Positions 16,038 through 24,988 of a stretch of 48,047 nucleotides of DNA are shown piece after piece (within the stretch, counting starts at the first letter, position 1; each line of letters begins with the position of its first letter). The stretch lies in the NCBI GenBank assembly GCA_002492525.1, contig DKZA01000007.1, forward strand, positions 1 through 48,047. The letters are read 5' to 3'. Made by a program: the position numbers and the translations under genes. Source of the stretch: Lachnospiraceae bacterium UBA7086. GTDB taxonomy: Bacteria > Bacillota > Clostridia > Lachnospirales > Lachnospiraceae. The notes below the pieces were generated by a model. The model had not been told where the DNA came from. It searched no databases and was given only the letters and a program-made list of their open reading frames with translations.

Positions 16038-16624
16038 CGATTGTACTGATCAGACATGGAGCAACAAGAGCGAATAGAGAACACAGATATTTGGGAAAGA
16101 CCGATGAGCTTCTTTCTAAAGAGGGAGAAATGCAATTAGCAGAATATAAGAGATTACAGTTATACCCTGATATTGATTTCTTGTTTGCCAGTCCGATGAA
16201 AAGATGTATGCAGACTGCAAAAATTTTGTATCCTGAATTACAGCCTGTTCCAATAAAAGAATGGGAAGAAATGGACTTTGGAGCTTTTGAAGGGAAAAAT
16301 CATGTGGAATTACAGGCAGATAAGCGATATCAGGCATGGATTGACAGTAATGGGATACTTCCTTTTCCGGATGGAGAAAGCAGAGAGGAATTTATGACAC
16401 GATGCGATAAAGGATTTCAAAGAATGAGAGAGGAAGTAGGGCGGGAAAAAAAGGAAGGAATTAAAATCGGAATGGTCGTGCATGGCGGCACCATTATGGC
16501 ACTTTTAAGTAAGTATGGTAAGGGAGACTATTTTGATTATCAGACAGCAAACGGAAAAGGATATATCTGTATTGTAAAAAATATTGATGCCAAGCCGGAA
16601 ATTATGAAACTTGAAAAAATATAG
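16010..16624 (+). CDS. cobC: Histidine phosphatase, probable alpha-ribazole phosphatase (CobC)
   Basis: This 204-residue member of the histidine phosphatase superfamily has the phosphohistidine motif LIRHGATRANREHRYLG near residue 15 and the second catalytic histidine in VVHGGTIMALL. The SPMKRCMQTAKILYP and EMDFGAFEGKNHVEL segments are typical of CobC and other small phosphatases of this branch. In B12 synthesis CobC removes the 5'-phosphate of alpha-ribazole phosphate or adenosylcobalamin phosphate. Its place among nucleotide-loop genes supports this over a general phosphatase. The start overlaps the short CobU-like gene by 28 bases. Confidence 0.88.
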   Translation: MWNRSENQITIVLIRHGATRANREHRYLGKTDELLSKEGEMQLAEYKRLQLYPDIDFLFASPMKRCMQTAKILYPELQPVPIKEWEEMDFGAFEGKNHVELQADKRYQAWIDSNGILPFPDGESREEFMTRCDKGFQRMREEVGREKKEGIKIGMVVHGGTIMALLSKYGKGDYFDYQTANGKGYICIVKNIDAKPEIMKLEKI

Positions 16625-16638
16625 CAGGAACTTTAAAT

Positions 16639-17613
16639 ATGAAATATCATATCATGGCATTTTTCTTGGGTTTTCTACTGGATTTGTTGTTTGGTGATCC
16701 ATACTTTCTGCCTCATCCGATTCGGCTTATTGGAAGTCTGATCGCAAAAATAGAAAAATGTTTCTTAGGAAAAAATAAAAACAGAAATGAGAAAAGAAAG
16801 CTGCGGCAGGGAGTTTGTATGGTAATCATCGTACTGTTCAGTACAATGACAGCTGCCACGCTGATTCTGTTCCTGGCTTATTCTATGAATTGTTATTTGG
16901 GAATGGCAGTTGAAATGATTATGACCTATCAGATTCTGGCAGCAAAATGTCTGAAGGATGATAGTATGAAAGTTTATCAGTGCTTGAAAGAGAAGACATT
17001 ACCGGAAGCAAGAAAAGCGGTTTCCATGATCGTTGGAAGAGATACAGACTGTTTAGATGAAGCAGGCGTAGCAAAGGCAGCAATTGAAACAGTGGCGGAA
17101 AATACCTCTGATGGGGTAATTGCACCTATGTTGTATACAGCGCTGGGAGGTCCTATATTAGGACTTTTATATAAAGCAGTAAATACGATGGATTCCATGA
17201 TCGGTTATAAAAATGATACCTATTTATATTTTGGGAGAGCCGCCGCAAAGTTAGATGATGTGGTGAATTTTTTGCCGGCCAGAATCAGTGCATATTTCAT
17301 GATACTTGCATCATTCATAGGCGGAAAATGCTTTTCGGGGAAAAGAGCCTATTACATATACAAAAGAGATAACAGAAATCATGCCAGTCCTAATTCTGCA
17401 CAGACGGAAAGTGTGTGTGCAGGGGCGTTAGGGATTCAGCTTGCCGGAGACGCAAGTTATTTTGGGAAAACAGTAAAGAAACCTTATATTGGAGATAATG
17501 TGCGGGCAGTAGAGTACGAAGATATTAAAAGAGTAAATCGTTTGATGTATTTGACTGCATGGATCAGTGAGATGATATGTCTGTTTGCATTAGGATTCCT
17601 ATATGTGTTTTAA
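16639..17613 (+). CDS. cbiB: Adenosylcobinamide-phosphate synthase (CbiB)
   Basis: This 324-residue membrane protein joins (R)-1-amino-2-propanol phosphate, made by CobD, to adenosylcobyric acid. Conserved features are DLLFGDPYFLPHPIRLIG at the N-terminus, AVSMIVGRDT, ETVAENTSDGVIAP and NHASPNSAQTESVCAGALG. Several transmembrane helices are visible. It starts 14 bases after cobC and is followed by cobD, the enzyme supplying its substrate. Confidence 0.95.
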   Translation: MKYHIMAFFLGFLLDLLFGDPYFLPHPIRLIGSLIAKIEKCFLGKNKNRNEKRKLRQGVCMVIIVLFSTMTAATLILFLAYSMNCYLGMAVEMIMTYQILAAKCLKDDSMKVYQCLKEKTLPEARKAVSMIVGRDTDCLDEAGVAKAAIETVAENTSDGVIAPMLYTALGGPILGLLYKAVNTMDSMIGYKNDTYLYFGRAAAKLDDVVNFLPARISAYFMILASFIGGKCFSGKRAYYIYKRDNRNHASPNSAQTESVCAGALGIQLAGDASYFGKTVKKPYIGDNVRAVEYEDIKRVNRLMYLTAWISEMICLFALGFLYVF

Positions 17614-17633
17614 ACAAGAAAGGTTCGAGGAAA

Positions 17634-18668
17634 ATGAAAGGGATTCATGGAGGTGATATTTACAGAAATCATGTAAAAATAGATTTTTCTGTGAATGTAA
17701 ATCCTCTTGGTATTCCGGAGGCCGTAAAAGCTGCTTTGTATGAGGCGGTAGATAATTGTAGCAGGTATCCGGATATATTAGCAGAAAAATTAAAGAAAGC
17801 AGTTAGTGGAATGTTTATGGTGCCAAAGGAGAAGCTGCTGTTTGGCAATGGTGCATCTGAGCTTTTTATGGCGATTGTCCATGGAATCAGACCGAAAAAG
17901 ATAGTGATTCCGGTTCCATCTTTTTATGGATATGAGTATGTGGCAGAGGCGGCGGACGGAGAAATTCTGTATTATGAGACAAAAGAAAAAAATGATTTTT
18001 GTTTACAAGAGGATTTTGTATCCGTACTGACAGAAGATGTCGATATTTTATTTCTTGCGAATCCTAATAATCCTACCGGGCATCTGATGAGTAGAGAAGT
18101 GTTGGGAAATTTGCTTTCTTACTGCAAGAGAAAGGGAATTCATGTAGTTCTGGACGAATGTTTTATTGAGTTCTGTGGTAAAGAATATTCTATGTTACAG
18201 GAGATCGAAGCATTTTCCAATCTGATACTCGTCAGAGCATTTACGAAAGTATTTTCCATTCCCGGAGTTCGTTTGGGGTATTTGATTTGCAGTAATCAGG
18301 TGTTATTAGAGAGAATTGACAGGCAATTACCGGAGTGGAATGTTTCAAGCTTCGCACAGGCAGCAGGATATGAATGTGCTATGCAGACGGAATTTGTAAG
18401 CAAAACAATAACCTATATTGAAAAAGAAAGACAGTTTTTAGAGACTGGACTAAAACAGGCAGGCTATAAGGTGTTTCCAGGTAAAGGAAATTTTCTCCTG
18501 ATTTACTGTGAGCAGCCATTATATGAAAAACTGTTAGAAAAAGGGATATTGATTCGAGACTGTGAAAATTTCAGGGGATTATCAAAAGGTTTTTACAGAA
18601 TCGCAGTAAAAAGCAGAGAAGAAAACGAGGCCTTGCTGAAAGCGATTGGAGAGATAAGGTGGAATTAA
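17634..18668 (+). CDS. cobD: L-threonine-O-3-phosphate decarboxylase (CobD)
   Basis: This 344-residue PLP enzyme of aminotransferase fold type I makes (R)-1-amino-2-propanol phosphate for the CbiB step. Landmarks are GGDIYRN and FSVNVNPLG at the N-terminus, ANPNNPTGHL, DECFIEF and the PLP lysine Lys205 in AFTKVFSIPGVRLGY. The ATG at 17634 is chosen because CGAGG lies three to four bases upstream; an earlier in-frame ATG at 17577 lies inside cbiB. It could be mistaken for histidinol-phosphate aminotransferase, but the context and N-terminus favour CobD. The C-terminal metal-binding extension found in some CobD proteins is absent. Confidence 0.92.
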   Translation: MKGIHGGDIYRNHVKIDFSVNVNPLGIPEAVKAALYEAVDNCSRYPDILAEKLKKAVSGMFMVPKEKLLFGNGASELFMAIVHGIRPKKIVIPVPSFYGYEYVAEAADGEILYYETKEKNDFCLQEDFVSVLTEDVDILFLANPNNPTGHLMSREVLGNLLSYCKRKGIHVVLDECFIEFCGKEYSMLQEIEAFSNLILVRAFTKVFSIPGVRLGYLICSNQVLLERIDRQLPEWNVSSFAQAAGYECAMQTEFVSKTITYIEKERQFLETGLKQAGYKVFPGKGNFLLIYCEQPLYEKLLEKGILIRDCENFRGLSKGFYRIAVKSREENEALLKAIGEIRWN

Positions 18669-19303
18669 AAAGTAAGATAGAACATTTACTGCCGGAAGAA
18701 ATTGAAAAAAGAAGTTTTGAAATTATAACGGAGGAACTTAGAGAGAGAGGAATATCGCTTCCGGCAGAACAGGAAATGATCACCAAAAGAGTCATACATA
18801 CCAGTGCGGATTTTGATTATGCAAATACAATGGTCTATTCAGAGGACGCAGTATCTATTGCCAAAGAACTCTTGAAAAATGGGGCAGATATTGTAACAGA
18901 TACCAATATGGCACGAGCAGGGATCAATAAAAAAGCATTAGCGGAGCTGGGAGGGTGTGCCCATTGCTTTATGGCAGATGAAGATGTGGCAAGGCTTGCA
19001 AAAAAGCGGGGAGTAACAAGAGCAGTTGTCAGTATGGAAAAGGCAGCAAATATTGAAAAGCCTGTTATTTTTGCAGTAGGTAATGCGCCAACGGCCTTGA
19101 TACAGTTATACGAAATGATGCAGGGGAGCAGGTGGCGTCCGGCATTTGTGATTGGTGTTCCGGTAGGTTTTGTAAATGTAGAGACTGCAAAAGAGCTGAT
19201 AATGGAAACAGAGGCGCCATATATCATAAACAGAGGAAGAAAAGGCGGCAGCAATGTGGCGGCAGCCATATGTAATGCACTTTTGTATGAATTAATAAGA
19301 TAG
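18659..19303 (+). CDS. cbiC: Cobalt-precorrin-8 methylmutase (CbiC)
   Basis: This 214-residue enzyme moves the methyl group from C11 to C12 to give cobyrinate. The catalytic histidine is His47 in RVIHTSADFDYA. Other family segments are VTDTNMARAGINK, AVGNAPTALIQL and VIGVPVGFVNVETAKE. Translation starts at a GTG at 18659 that overlaps the end of cobD. No strong ribosome binding site is seen, so coupling to cobD translation is likely. Confidence 0.95.
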   Translation: MELKSKIEHLLPEEIEKRSFEIITEELRERGISLPAEQEMITKRVIHTSADFDYANTMVYSEDAVSIAKELLKNGADIVTDTNMARAGINKKALAELGGCAHCFMADEDVARLAKKRGVTRAVVSMEKAANIEKPVIFAVGNAPTALIQLYEMMQGSRWRPAFVIGVPVGFVNVETAKELIMETEAPYIINRGRKGGSNVAAAICNALLYELIR

Positions 19304-19309
19304 CAGGTA

Positions 19310-20434
19310 ATGAAGAACAGGATGCGATATGGATTTACCACGGGAAGCTGTGCGGCTGCAGCATCAAAAGCGGCAGCTTATATGCTTCTGACAGGAAAAC
19401 TGAAAAATGAGATTACAATAGAGACTCCCAAGGGAATCTCCTATACGGCGCAGCTTGTGAACATTCACCGCAAGGAAAACGAAGTTAGTTGTGCGGTGAA
19501 AAAGGATGGCGGAGACGATCCGGATATTACAACGGGTGCCTATATTTATGCAAAAGTTTCTTATAGAGAAAGTACAGAGCAAAAGATAGAGATTGATGGC
19601 GGGACCGGGATAGGCAGAGTGACAAAGCCGGGACTGGATCAGCCGGTTGGGAACGCGGCAATTAATCATGTTCCGAGACAGATGATAGAAAAAGAAGTGA
19701 TGCAGGTCTGTCGGCTGGTAGATTATAAAGGGAGCCTGCGGATAGAAATTTCAGTACCGGATGGAGAAAAACTGGCACAGCAGACTTTTAATCCAAGACT
19801 CGGAATAGCGGGAGGTATTTCTATCTTAGGAACCAGCGGAATTGTAGAGCCTATGAGCAATCAGGCTATTTTGGATACCATTAGGATAGAATTAAATCAA
19901 AGAAAGGCGCAGGGGTTCGACTATGTGGCAGTTTCGCCGGGGAATTATGGACTGGATTTTATGAGAAAGACTTATGGTTATAATCTGGACAGAAGTGTAA
20001 AATGTAGTAATTTCATCGGGGATACTATTGATATGGCTGTAGAATTAGGATTTCAGAAACTGCTTCTTACCGGACATATTGGGAAGTTGATAAAAGTGGC
20101 CGGCGGGATTATGAATACCCACTCCAAGGAGGCAGATTGCAGAATGGAACTATTAGCGGCATTTTCTGTGAAAGCGGGTGTGGAAACAGAAAAAGTGCGA
20201 CAAGTATTAGATTGTGTTACCACAGAAGAAGCAGTTCGTATTTTGGAAAATAGCGGGGAATTGCAGCTTATCATGGAAATGATAGCAGAGCGTATCTGTT
20301 TTTACTTAGAAAAGCGTGCCAAAGGAATGATCCAGATTGACTGTATTCTATATGCGAATGAATTTGGAGAGCTGGCAAAAAGTAAGGAGGCAGCAAAATG
20401 GTTTACTTTGTTGGAGCAGGAACAGGTGCAGTAG
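19310..20434 (+). CDS. cbiD: Cobalt-precorrin-5B C1-methyltransferase (CbiD)
   Basis: This 374-residue enzyme methylates C1 after ring contraction in the anaerobic pathway. It starts with the family signature RYGFTTGSCAAAASKAA, followed by KKDGGDDPDITTGA, GIGRVTKPGLDQPVGNAAIN, FNPRLGIAGGISILGTSG and LTGHIGKLIKVAGG. CbiD is specific to the early-cobalt (anaerobic) route, so it fixes the pathway type. The ribosome binding site is weak (AGCAGGT), and the gene begins six bases after cbiC. Its 3' end overlaps cbiF by 37 bases. Confidence 0.96.
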   Translation: MKNRMRYGFTTGSCAAAASKAAAYMLLTGKLKNEITIETPKGISYTAQLVNIHRKENEVSCAVKKDGGDDPDITTGAYIYAKVSYRESTEQKIEIDGGTGIGRVTKPGLDQPVGNAAINHVPRQMIEKEVMQVCRLVDYKGSLRIEISVPDGEKLAQQTFNPRLGIAGGISILGTSGIVEPMSNQAILDTIRIELNQRKAQGFDYVAVSPGNYGLDFMRKTYGYNLDRSVKCSNFIGDTIDMAVELGFQKLLLTGHIGKLIKVAGGIMNTHSKEADCRMELLAAFSVKAGVETEKVRQVLDCVTTEEAVRILENSGELQLIMEMIAERICFYLEKRAKGMIQIDCILYANEFGELAKSKEAAKWFTLLEQEQVQ

Positions 20435-21159
20435 ATTTAATTACAGTGAGGGGCGCACGGATGTTGGGGCAGGCAGATGTGATTATCTACGCTGGCTCTT
20501 TGGTAAATCCGGAACTGTTACAATATGCGAAAAAGGGGTGTGAAGTATACAATAGTGCAAAGCTCACATTGGAGGAAGTTCTGGAAGTCATGCAAAAAGC
20601 GGAAGCAGAAGGGAAAATAACGGTAAGATTACATACGGGAGAACCAAGTATTTATGGAGCAGTCAGGGAGCAGATGGATGAACTGGACAAGCTTGGAATT
20701 TCCTATGAAAGCTGTCCGGGGGTGAGTGCCTGTTTTGGAGCAGCGGCAGCTTTGAATATTGAGTACACTTTGCCGGAAATATCCCAGTCTTTCATTATTA
20801 CGCGAATGGAAGGCAAGACAAAGGTTCCTGACAAAGAGAGCATAGAGGGTTTTGCAGCCCATCAGGTATCTATGGCAATTTACCTTAGTACGGGAATGTT
20901 GAAAGAGTTAAGTGCAAGATTGGTAGCTGGTGGATATCGTAGAGAAACCCCGGCGGCACTTGTTTATAAGGCAACGTGGCCGGAAGAGGAGGCGTATATT
21001 TGTACGGTTGAAACTCTTTATGATACGGCAGAAGAACATGGAATTACAAAGACGGCTCTCGTTTTAGTAGGAGAAGTGATTACGCACCAAAACTATAAAA
21101 AATCAAGATTGTATGCGGCTGATTTTTCGACAGAGTTTAGACAGGAAAAAGAAGAGTAA
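20398..21159 (+). CDS. cbiF: Cobalt-precorrin-4 C11-methyltransferase (CbiF)
   Basis: This 253-residue SAM-dependent tetrapyrrole methylase shows VYFVGAGTGAVDLITVRGARML at the N-terminus, the SAM-contact loop HTGEPSIYGAV, and ETPAALVYKATWPEE near the C-terminus. The first glycine motif reads GAGTGA where most relatives have GAGPGD. CbiF methylates C11 of cobalt-precorrin-4. GGAGG lies eight bases upstream of the ATG, inside cbiD. The neighbouring cbiG acts next in the pathway. Confidence 0.95.
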   Translation: MVYFVGAGTGAVDLITVRGARMLGQADVIIYAGSLVNPELLQYAKKGCEVYNSAKLTLEEVLEVMQKAEAEGKITVRLHTGEPSIYGAVREQMDELDKLGISYESCPGVSACFGAAAALNIEYTLPEISQSFIITRMEGKTKVPDKESIEGFAAHQVSMAIYLSTGMLKELSARLVAGGYRRETPAALVYKATWPEEEAYICTVETLYDTAEEHGITKTALVLVGEVITHQNYKKSRLYAADFSTEFRQEKEE

Positions 21160-21164
21160 AGAAT

Positions 21165-22226
21165 ATGAAGTTAAGTATTATCAGTTTTACCGAAAATGGA
21201 ATATTACTTTCTGAAAAAATTGCGAAGCTAATGCGTGGCGCAGAATGTGTCTTATATACCAAATGTGGGATGTACTCTAAGGAACGACAGACAGTACGGT
21301 TTGTCACACAAAGTATCGGAGAATGGGCAAAAGAACAATTTGAAGAAGCAAATGTTTTGCTCTTTATAGGAGCCTGTGGTATAGCGGTCAGAGCAATTGC
21401 ACCTTATATTATGGACAAGCTTTATGACAGTCCGGTTTTGGTAATGGATGAAAAAGGACACTATGTAATTCCGCTTTTGTCCGGTCATGTGGGCGGTGCG
21501 AATGAACTTGCTGTTTCTATTGCAGGAAAAATAGGAGCAGAACCGGTTATTACCACAGCAACGGACCTTACTAATAAATTTGCAATCGATTTGTTCGCGA
21601 AGAAAAATGGACTTATCATTGTGAACAAAGAAGGGATTGCAAAGGTATCATCAAAGGTATTGGCAGGAAAAAGCATTGCCATATCTGTAGAGGAGGGACA
21701 TTTAGAAAAAAATGTTAACTTGTCCAAAGGGATAGAATTGGTAGAATATCCCCCCTTACAGAAAGTGGATGTTGTGATCACTTCTGAGGATAGAGAGTTT
21801 GAAACAGCGATACTTCTTAAAGCAAAAGAGTATGTCATTGGATTAGGATGCAGAAAAGGGAAAGAAGTAGAAAAAATAGAAGATTTTATTATGCGTAATT
21901 TGCAAAAAGCTGGGGTTTCTATGATTCAGGTATTTGGTATGGCATCTATTGATGTAAAAAAGAATGAGCCCGGATTTCTCGCATGGAGTCACAAAGAGAA
22001 AATCCCGTTTATCACATATACGGCAGAAGAGTTACTGTGTGTAGAAGGAGATTTTCATAAGTCTGAATTTGTAAGGGAACAGGTCGGAGTAGATAATGTC
22101 TGTGAAAGAGCCGCACTTAAGATGTGTGAGCCGGAAGGCAGGCTGATATACGAAAAACACGCAGAGGATGGAATGACGATCGCGGTCGCAAGAAGAGATT
22201 GGAGAGTGAGCTTTGATGAAAAATAA
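21165..22226 (+). CDS. cbiG: Cobalt-precorrin-5A hydrolase (CbiG)
   Basis: This 353-residue enzyme opens the lactone of cobalt-precorrin-5A and releases acetaldehyde. Family features are FIGACGIAVRAIAPYI, PLLSGHVGGANELA and TTATDLTNKFAIDLFA in the N-terminal and middle domains, and GLGCRKGKE with SIDVKKNEPG in the C-terminal CobE/CbiG domain. It starts five bases after cbiF. The stop overlaps the cbiH start region. Confidence 0.95.
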   Translation: MKLSIISFTENGILLSEKIAKLMRGAECVLYTKCGMYSKERQTVRFVTQSIGEWAKEQFEEANVLLFIGACGIAVRAIAPYIMDKLYDSPVLVMDEKGHYVIPLLSGHVGGANELAVSIAGKIGAEPVITTATDLTNKFAIDLFAKKNGLIIVNKEGIAKVSSKVLAGKSIAISVEEGHLEKNVNLSKGIELVEYPPLQKVDVVITSEDREFETAILLKAKEYVIGLGCRKGKEVEKIEDFIMRNLQKAGVSMIQVFGMASIDVKKNEPGFLAWSHKEKIPFITYTAEELLCVEGDFHKSEFVREQVGVDNVCERAALKMCEPEGRLIYEKHAEDGMTIAVARRDWRVSFDEK

Positions 22227-22977
22227 AATATATATAGTCGGTATGGGACCGGGTAAGGAAGAAATGATGACAGGGGAAGCTCTGTCTGTATTAGAACAGG
22301 CAGACGTAATTATTGGTTATACAGTATATTTAAAGCTGCTTGGTGAACGTTTTTGGGAGAAAGAACTATTGTCAACTTCTATGGGGCAGGAAAAAGAAAG
22401 ATGTCAGCTTGCTTTTGAAGAGGCAAAGAAAAGGAAGAAAGTAGCTTTCTTATGCAGCGGGGATGCCGGAATTTATGGCATGGCATCGCTCATGTATGAG
22501 ATTGGTAAGAACTACCCCGACATAGAGCTGGCGGTAATTCCGGGTATCACAGCAGCAAGTAGTGGCGCAGCGGTGTTGGGGGCACCGTTAAACCATGATT
22601 TCTGTGTTATCAGCCTGAGTGATCTTCTGACTCCGTGGGAAAAAATCCAAAAAAGATTGATCGCAGCTGCCCAAGGAGATTTCGCAATAGCAATTTATAA
22701 TCCTTCCAGTCATAAAAGAAAAGATTATTTACAGAGAGCTTGTGATATTTTGCTCCACTATTTAGAAGAGGAACGAGCTTGTGGTTATGTAGAAAATATC
22801 GGAAGAGAAGGAACAAAGGCAGTAACATGTACCCTGAAGGAATTAAGGGACAGAGAAGTAAATATGTTTACTACAGTGTTTATTGGAAATGCGGGAAGCG
22901 AAATCGTAAATGATAAGCTGATTACAAAGCGAGGTTATCCGATTGAAAGAGATACTGATATTTGCGGGAACAACTGA
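22216..22977 (+). CDS. cbiH: Cobalt-precorrin-3 C17-methyltransferase (CbiH)
   Basis: This 253-residue SAM-dependent methylase performs C17 methylation with ring contraction. It has IYIVGMGPGKEEMMTGEA at the N-terminus, LCSGDAGIYGMASLMYE for SAM binding, and VIPGITAASSGAAVLGAPLNHDFCVISLSDLLTPW, which is highly typical of CbiH/CobJ. The ATG at 22216 overlaps the cbiG end and is preceded by GGAGAGTGAG. A short C-terminal segment overlaps the following fusion gene by 35 bases. Confidence 0.95.
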   Translation: MKNKIYIVGMGPGKEEMMTGEALSVLEQADVIIGYTVYLKLLGERFWEKELLSTSMGQEKERCQLAFEEAKKRKKVAFLCSGDAGIYGMASLMYEIGKNYPDIELAVIPGITAASSGAAVLGAPLNHDFCVISLSDLLTPWEKIQKRLIAAAQGDFAIAIYNPSSHKRKDYLQRACDILLHYLEEERACGYVENIGREGTKAVTCTLKELRDREVNMFTTVFIGNAGSEIVNDKLITKRGYPIERDTDICGNN

Positions 22978-24988
22978 AGGAAGAAAACTATCTGAGAGTC
23001 TGGCGGTATCCGGGATTGCCCATACGATTTGTGTTGCAACAGAGTATGGAGAGATTGTGTTAAAAGAGAATCCGTTTATGACTGTTCATCGTGGAAGAAT
23101 GAATGAAGAACAAATAAGAGAATTTATTCAGGATGGTAAATTTGAGGCGGTGGTGGATGCAACACATCCTTATGCAGATCTTGTTACTAAGAATATAAAG
23201 TCAGCAATGGAAGGAATGAATATTCCCTATTTGCGTTTAAAAAGAGAACTTCATGAATCACGGGAAAAGAGAAATGTCACTTATTTTGAAACGAATGAAG
23301 CGTGCGCAAAAGCATTAGAGAAGATTCAGGGAAATATTCTCCTTACTACCGGAAGTAAGGAGCTGTCAAAGTACTGTATTTCTGAGGATGTAAAAAGCAG
23401 ACTTTTTGTAAGAATTCTTCCGGGAATAGAAAGCCTGTCACTTTGTATGGAACAGGGGATTAAGGGAAAGCAGATTATAGCAATGCAGGGACCATTTACA
23501 ATGGAAATGAATGAAGCTACGATTCGTCAATATGGAATTTCCTGTCTGGTTACAAAACAAAGCGGCATATTCGGTGGATATTATGAAAAGTTGGAAGCTG
23601 CAAAGCGAACAGGAGTTTCCGTGTTTACTATCGGGCCTTTGGAAGCGGATACAGGGTATTTTTTTAGTGAAGTGTGCGGTGAATTAGAAAAAATCTGTCA
23701 GCAAAAAATACGGATAAAAAATGAGATGGAAATTACCCTTGCCGGGATTGGTATGGGAAATAGTAAAAATTTGACAAAAGAGGTCTGTGAGAAGATAGGG
23801 GAAGCAGATATTTTGCTTGGAGCAGAAAGGATGCTGGCGCCTTATAGACCAAGAATAGAGAAAAAGCCTTTTTATCTGGCAAAACAGATTATTCCGTACT
23901 TACATGAGATCCAGAAGAAATATTCTATGGAGAGCTTGAAAGTAGTTATTCTGTTTTCTGGGGACAGTGGTTTTTATAGTGGGTGTCAATCAGTATATCA
24001 TGCTTTGCAGGAAGGAATAGATGCGGGACAGCTGCAGGCAGGTATTCATATTATGCCGGGAATTTCTTCAGTAGCTTTTCTGGCTGCCTGTATCGGGGAA
24101 AGCTATCAGGATGCGGCTGTTTACAGTATGCATGGAAAAGAACTATATAATCTGGCACGCAGAATTAAAACAGAGCAAAAGACATTTATGATTATGTCCG
24201 GTGTGAGAGATGTGAACAGATTAGGAGACGCTTTGATAAAAGCAGGAATGACCGAGTGCGAAATAATTACAGGTTATCAATTGTCTTATGCCGGGCAGCA
24301 GATTAAAAAGAGGACACCCAGGGAGTGCCTGGAGTTAAAAGAAGAAGGGCTGTATACTTGTTTCGTAAAGAACCCGAATATTATACATAATAATCTGACA
24401 CATGGAATTTCTGATGGAGAATTTATCAGAGACAAGGTACCGATGACAAAGGAAGAGGTAAGAGAAGTCAGCATCTGCAAATTAAAATTGTATCAAGGTG
24501 CAGTCGTTTTTGATATTGGAAGCGGAACCGGTTCTATTGCAATGGAGATGGCAGGAATTTCCCCGGATATACAAGTATATGCCATTGAGCAGAAGAAAGA
24601 AGCGGTATCATTGATTTGGCGGAATAAGGAGAAGTTTCAGCTTGAAAATATAACAGTGATAGAGGCAAAAGCACCGGAAGGATTACAGCACCTGCCGAGG
24701 GCGACACATGCTTTCGTAGGAGGAAGCGGAGGAAATCTAAAAGAGATATTGTGGACATTATATGAAATGAATCCGAATATGCGCGTTGTTATCAATGCTG
24801 TCTGTATGGAAACCATTTGTGAGATAAAGGAGATATTGGCGCTGTATTCAATAGAAAATGAGGAAATTGTGCAAATGCAGGTCAGCCGGGCGAAAGAAGT
24901 AGGAAAGTATCATTTCATGCAGGCAGAAAATCCGGTATGGATTTGTGCCTTTAAGTTTCGGGAGGGGCGGGCCGGATATGAAGCTTAA
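22943..24988 (+). CDS. cbiJ-cbiE-cbiT: Triple fusion CbiJ-CbiE-CbiT (precorrin-6A reductase and C5/C15 methyltransferase-decarboxylase)
   Basis: One 681-residue frame carries three pathway enzymes. Residues 1-255 are CbiJ, the cobalt-precorrin-6A reductase (IFAGTTEGRKL, VDATHPYADLVTKN, LTTGSKEL, TKQSGIFGGYYEKL). Residues 262-478 are the CbiE methylase domain (LAGIGMGNSKNLTKE, LFSGDSGFYSG, MPGISSVAFLAA). Residues 486-681 are CbiT, the C15 methyltransferase-decarboxylase (GISDGEFIRDKVPMTKEEVR, SAM motif DIGSGTGS at 524-531, VGGSGGNLKEIL). CbiE-CbiT fusions equal CobL; adding CbiJ at the front is less usual. Translation starts at a TTG (22943) inside cbiH with GAGG eight bases before it. The fusion would pass the intermediate between three successive steps. 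Confidence 0.93.
   Translation: MKEILIFAGTTEGRKLSESLAVSGIAHTICVATEYGEIVLKENPFMTVHRGRMNEEQIREFIQDGKFEAVVDATHPYADLVTKNIKSAMEGMNIPYLRLKRELHESREKRNVTYFETNEACAKALEKIQGNILLTTGSKELSKYCISEDVKSRLFVRILPGIESLSLCMEQGIKGKQIIAMQGPFTMEMNEATIRQYGISCLVTKQSGIFGGYYEKLEAAKRTGVSVFTIGPLEADTGYFFSEVCGELEKICQQKIRIKNEMEITLAGIGMGNSKNLTKEVCEKIGEADILLGAERMLAPYRPRIEKKPFYLAKQIIPYLHEIQKKYSMESLKVVILFSGDSGFYSGCQSVYHALQEGIDAGQLQAGIHIMPGISSVAFLAACIGESYQDAAVYSMHGKELYNLARRIKTEQKTFMIMSGVRDVNRLGDALIKAGMTECEIITGYQLSYAGQQIKKRTPRECLELKEEGLYTCFVKNPNIIHNNLTHGISDGEFIRDKVPMTKEEVREVSICKLKLYQGAVVFDIGSGTGSIAMEMAGISPDIQVYAIEQKKEAVSLIWRNKEKFQLENITVIEAKAPEGLQHLPRATHAFVGGSGGNLKEILWTLYEMNPNMRVVINAVCMETICEIKEILALYSIENEEIVQMQVSRAKEVGKYHFMQAENPVWICAFKFREGRAGYEA

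Noticed and set aside
17634..18668. Histidinol-phosphate aminotransferase (HisC)
   Set aside because: It shares the fold, but the position right after cbiB inside the B12 operon and the GGDIYRN start favour CobD.
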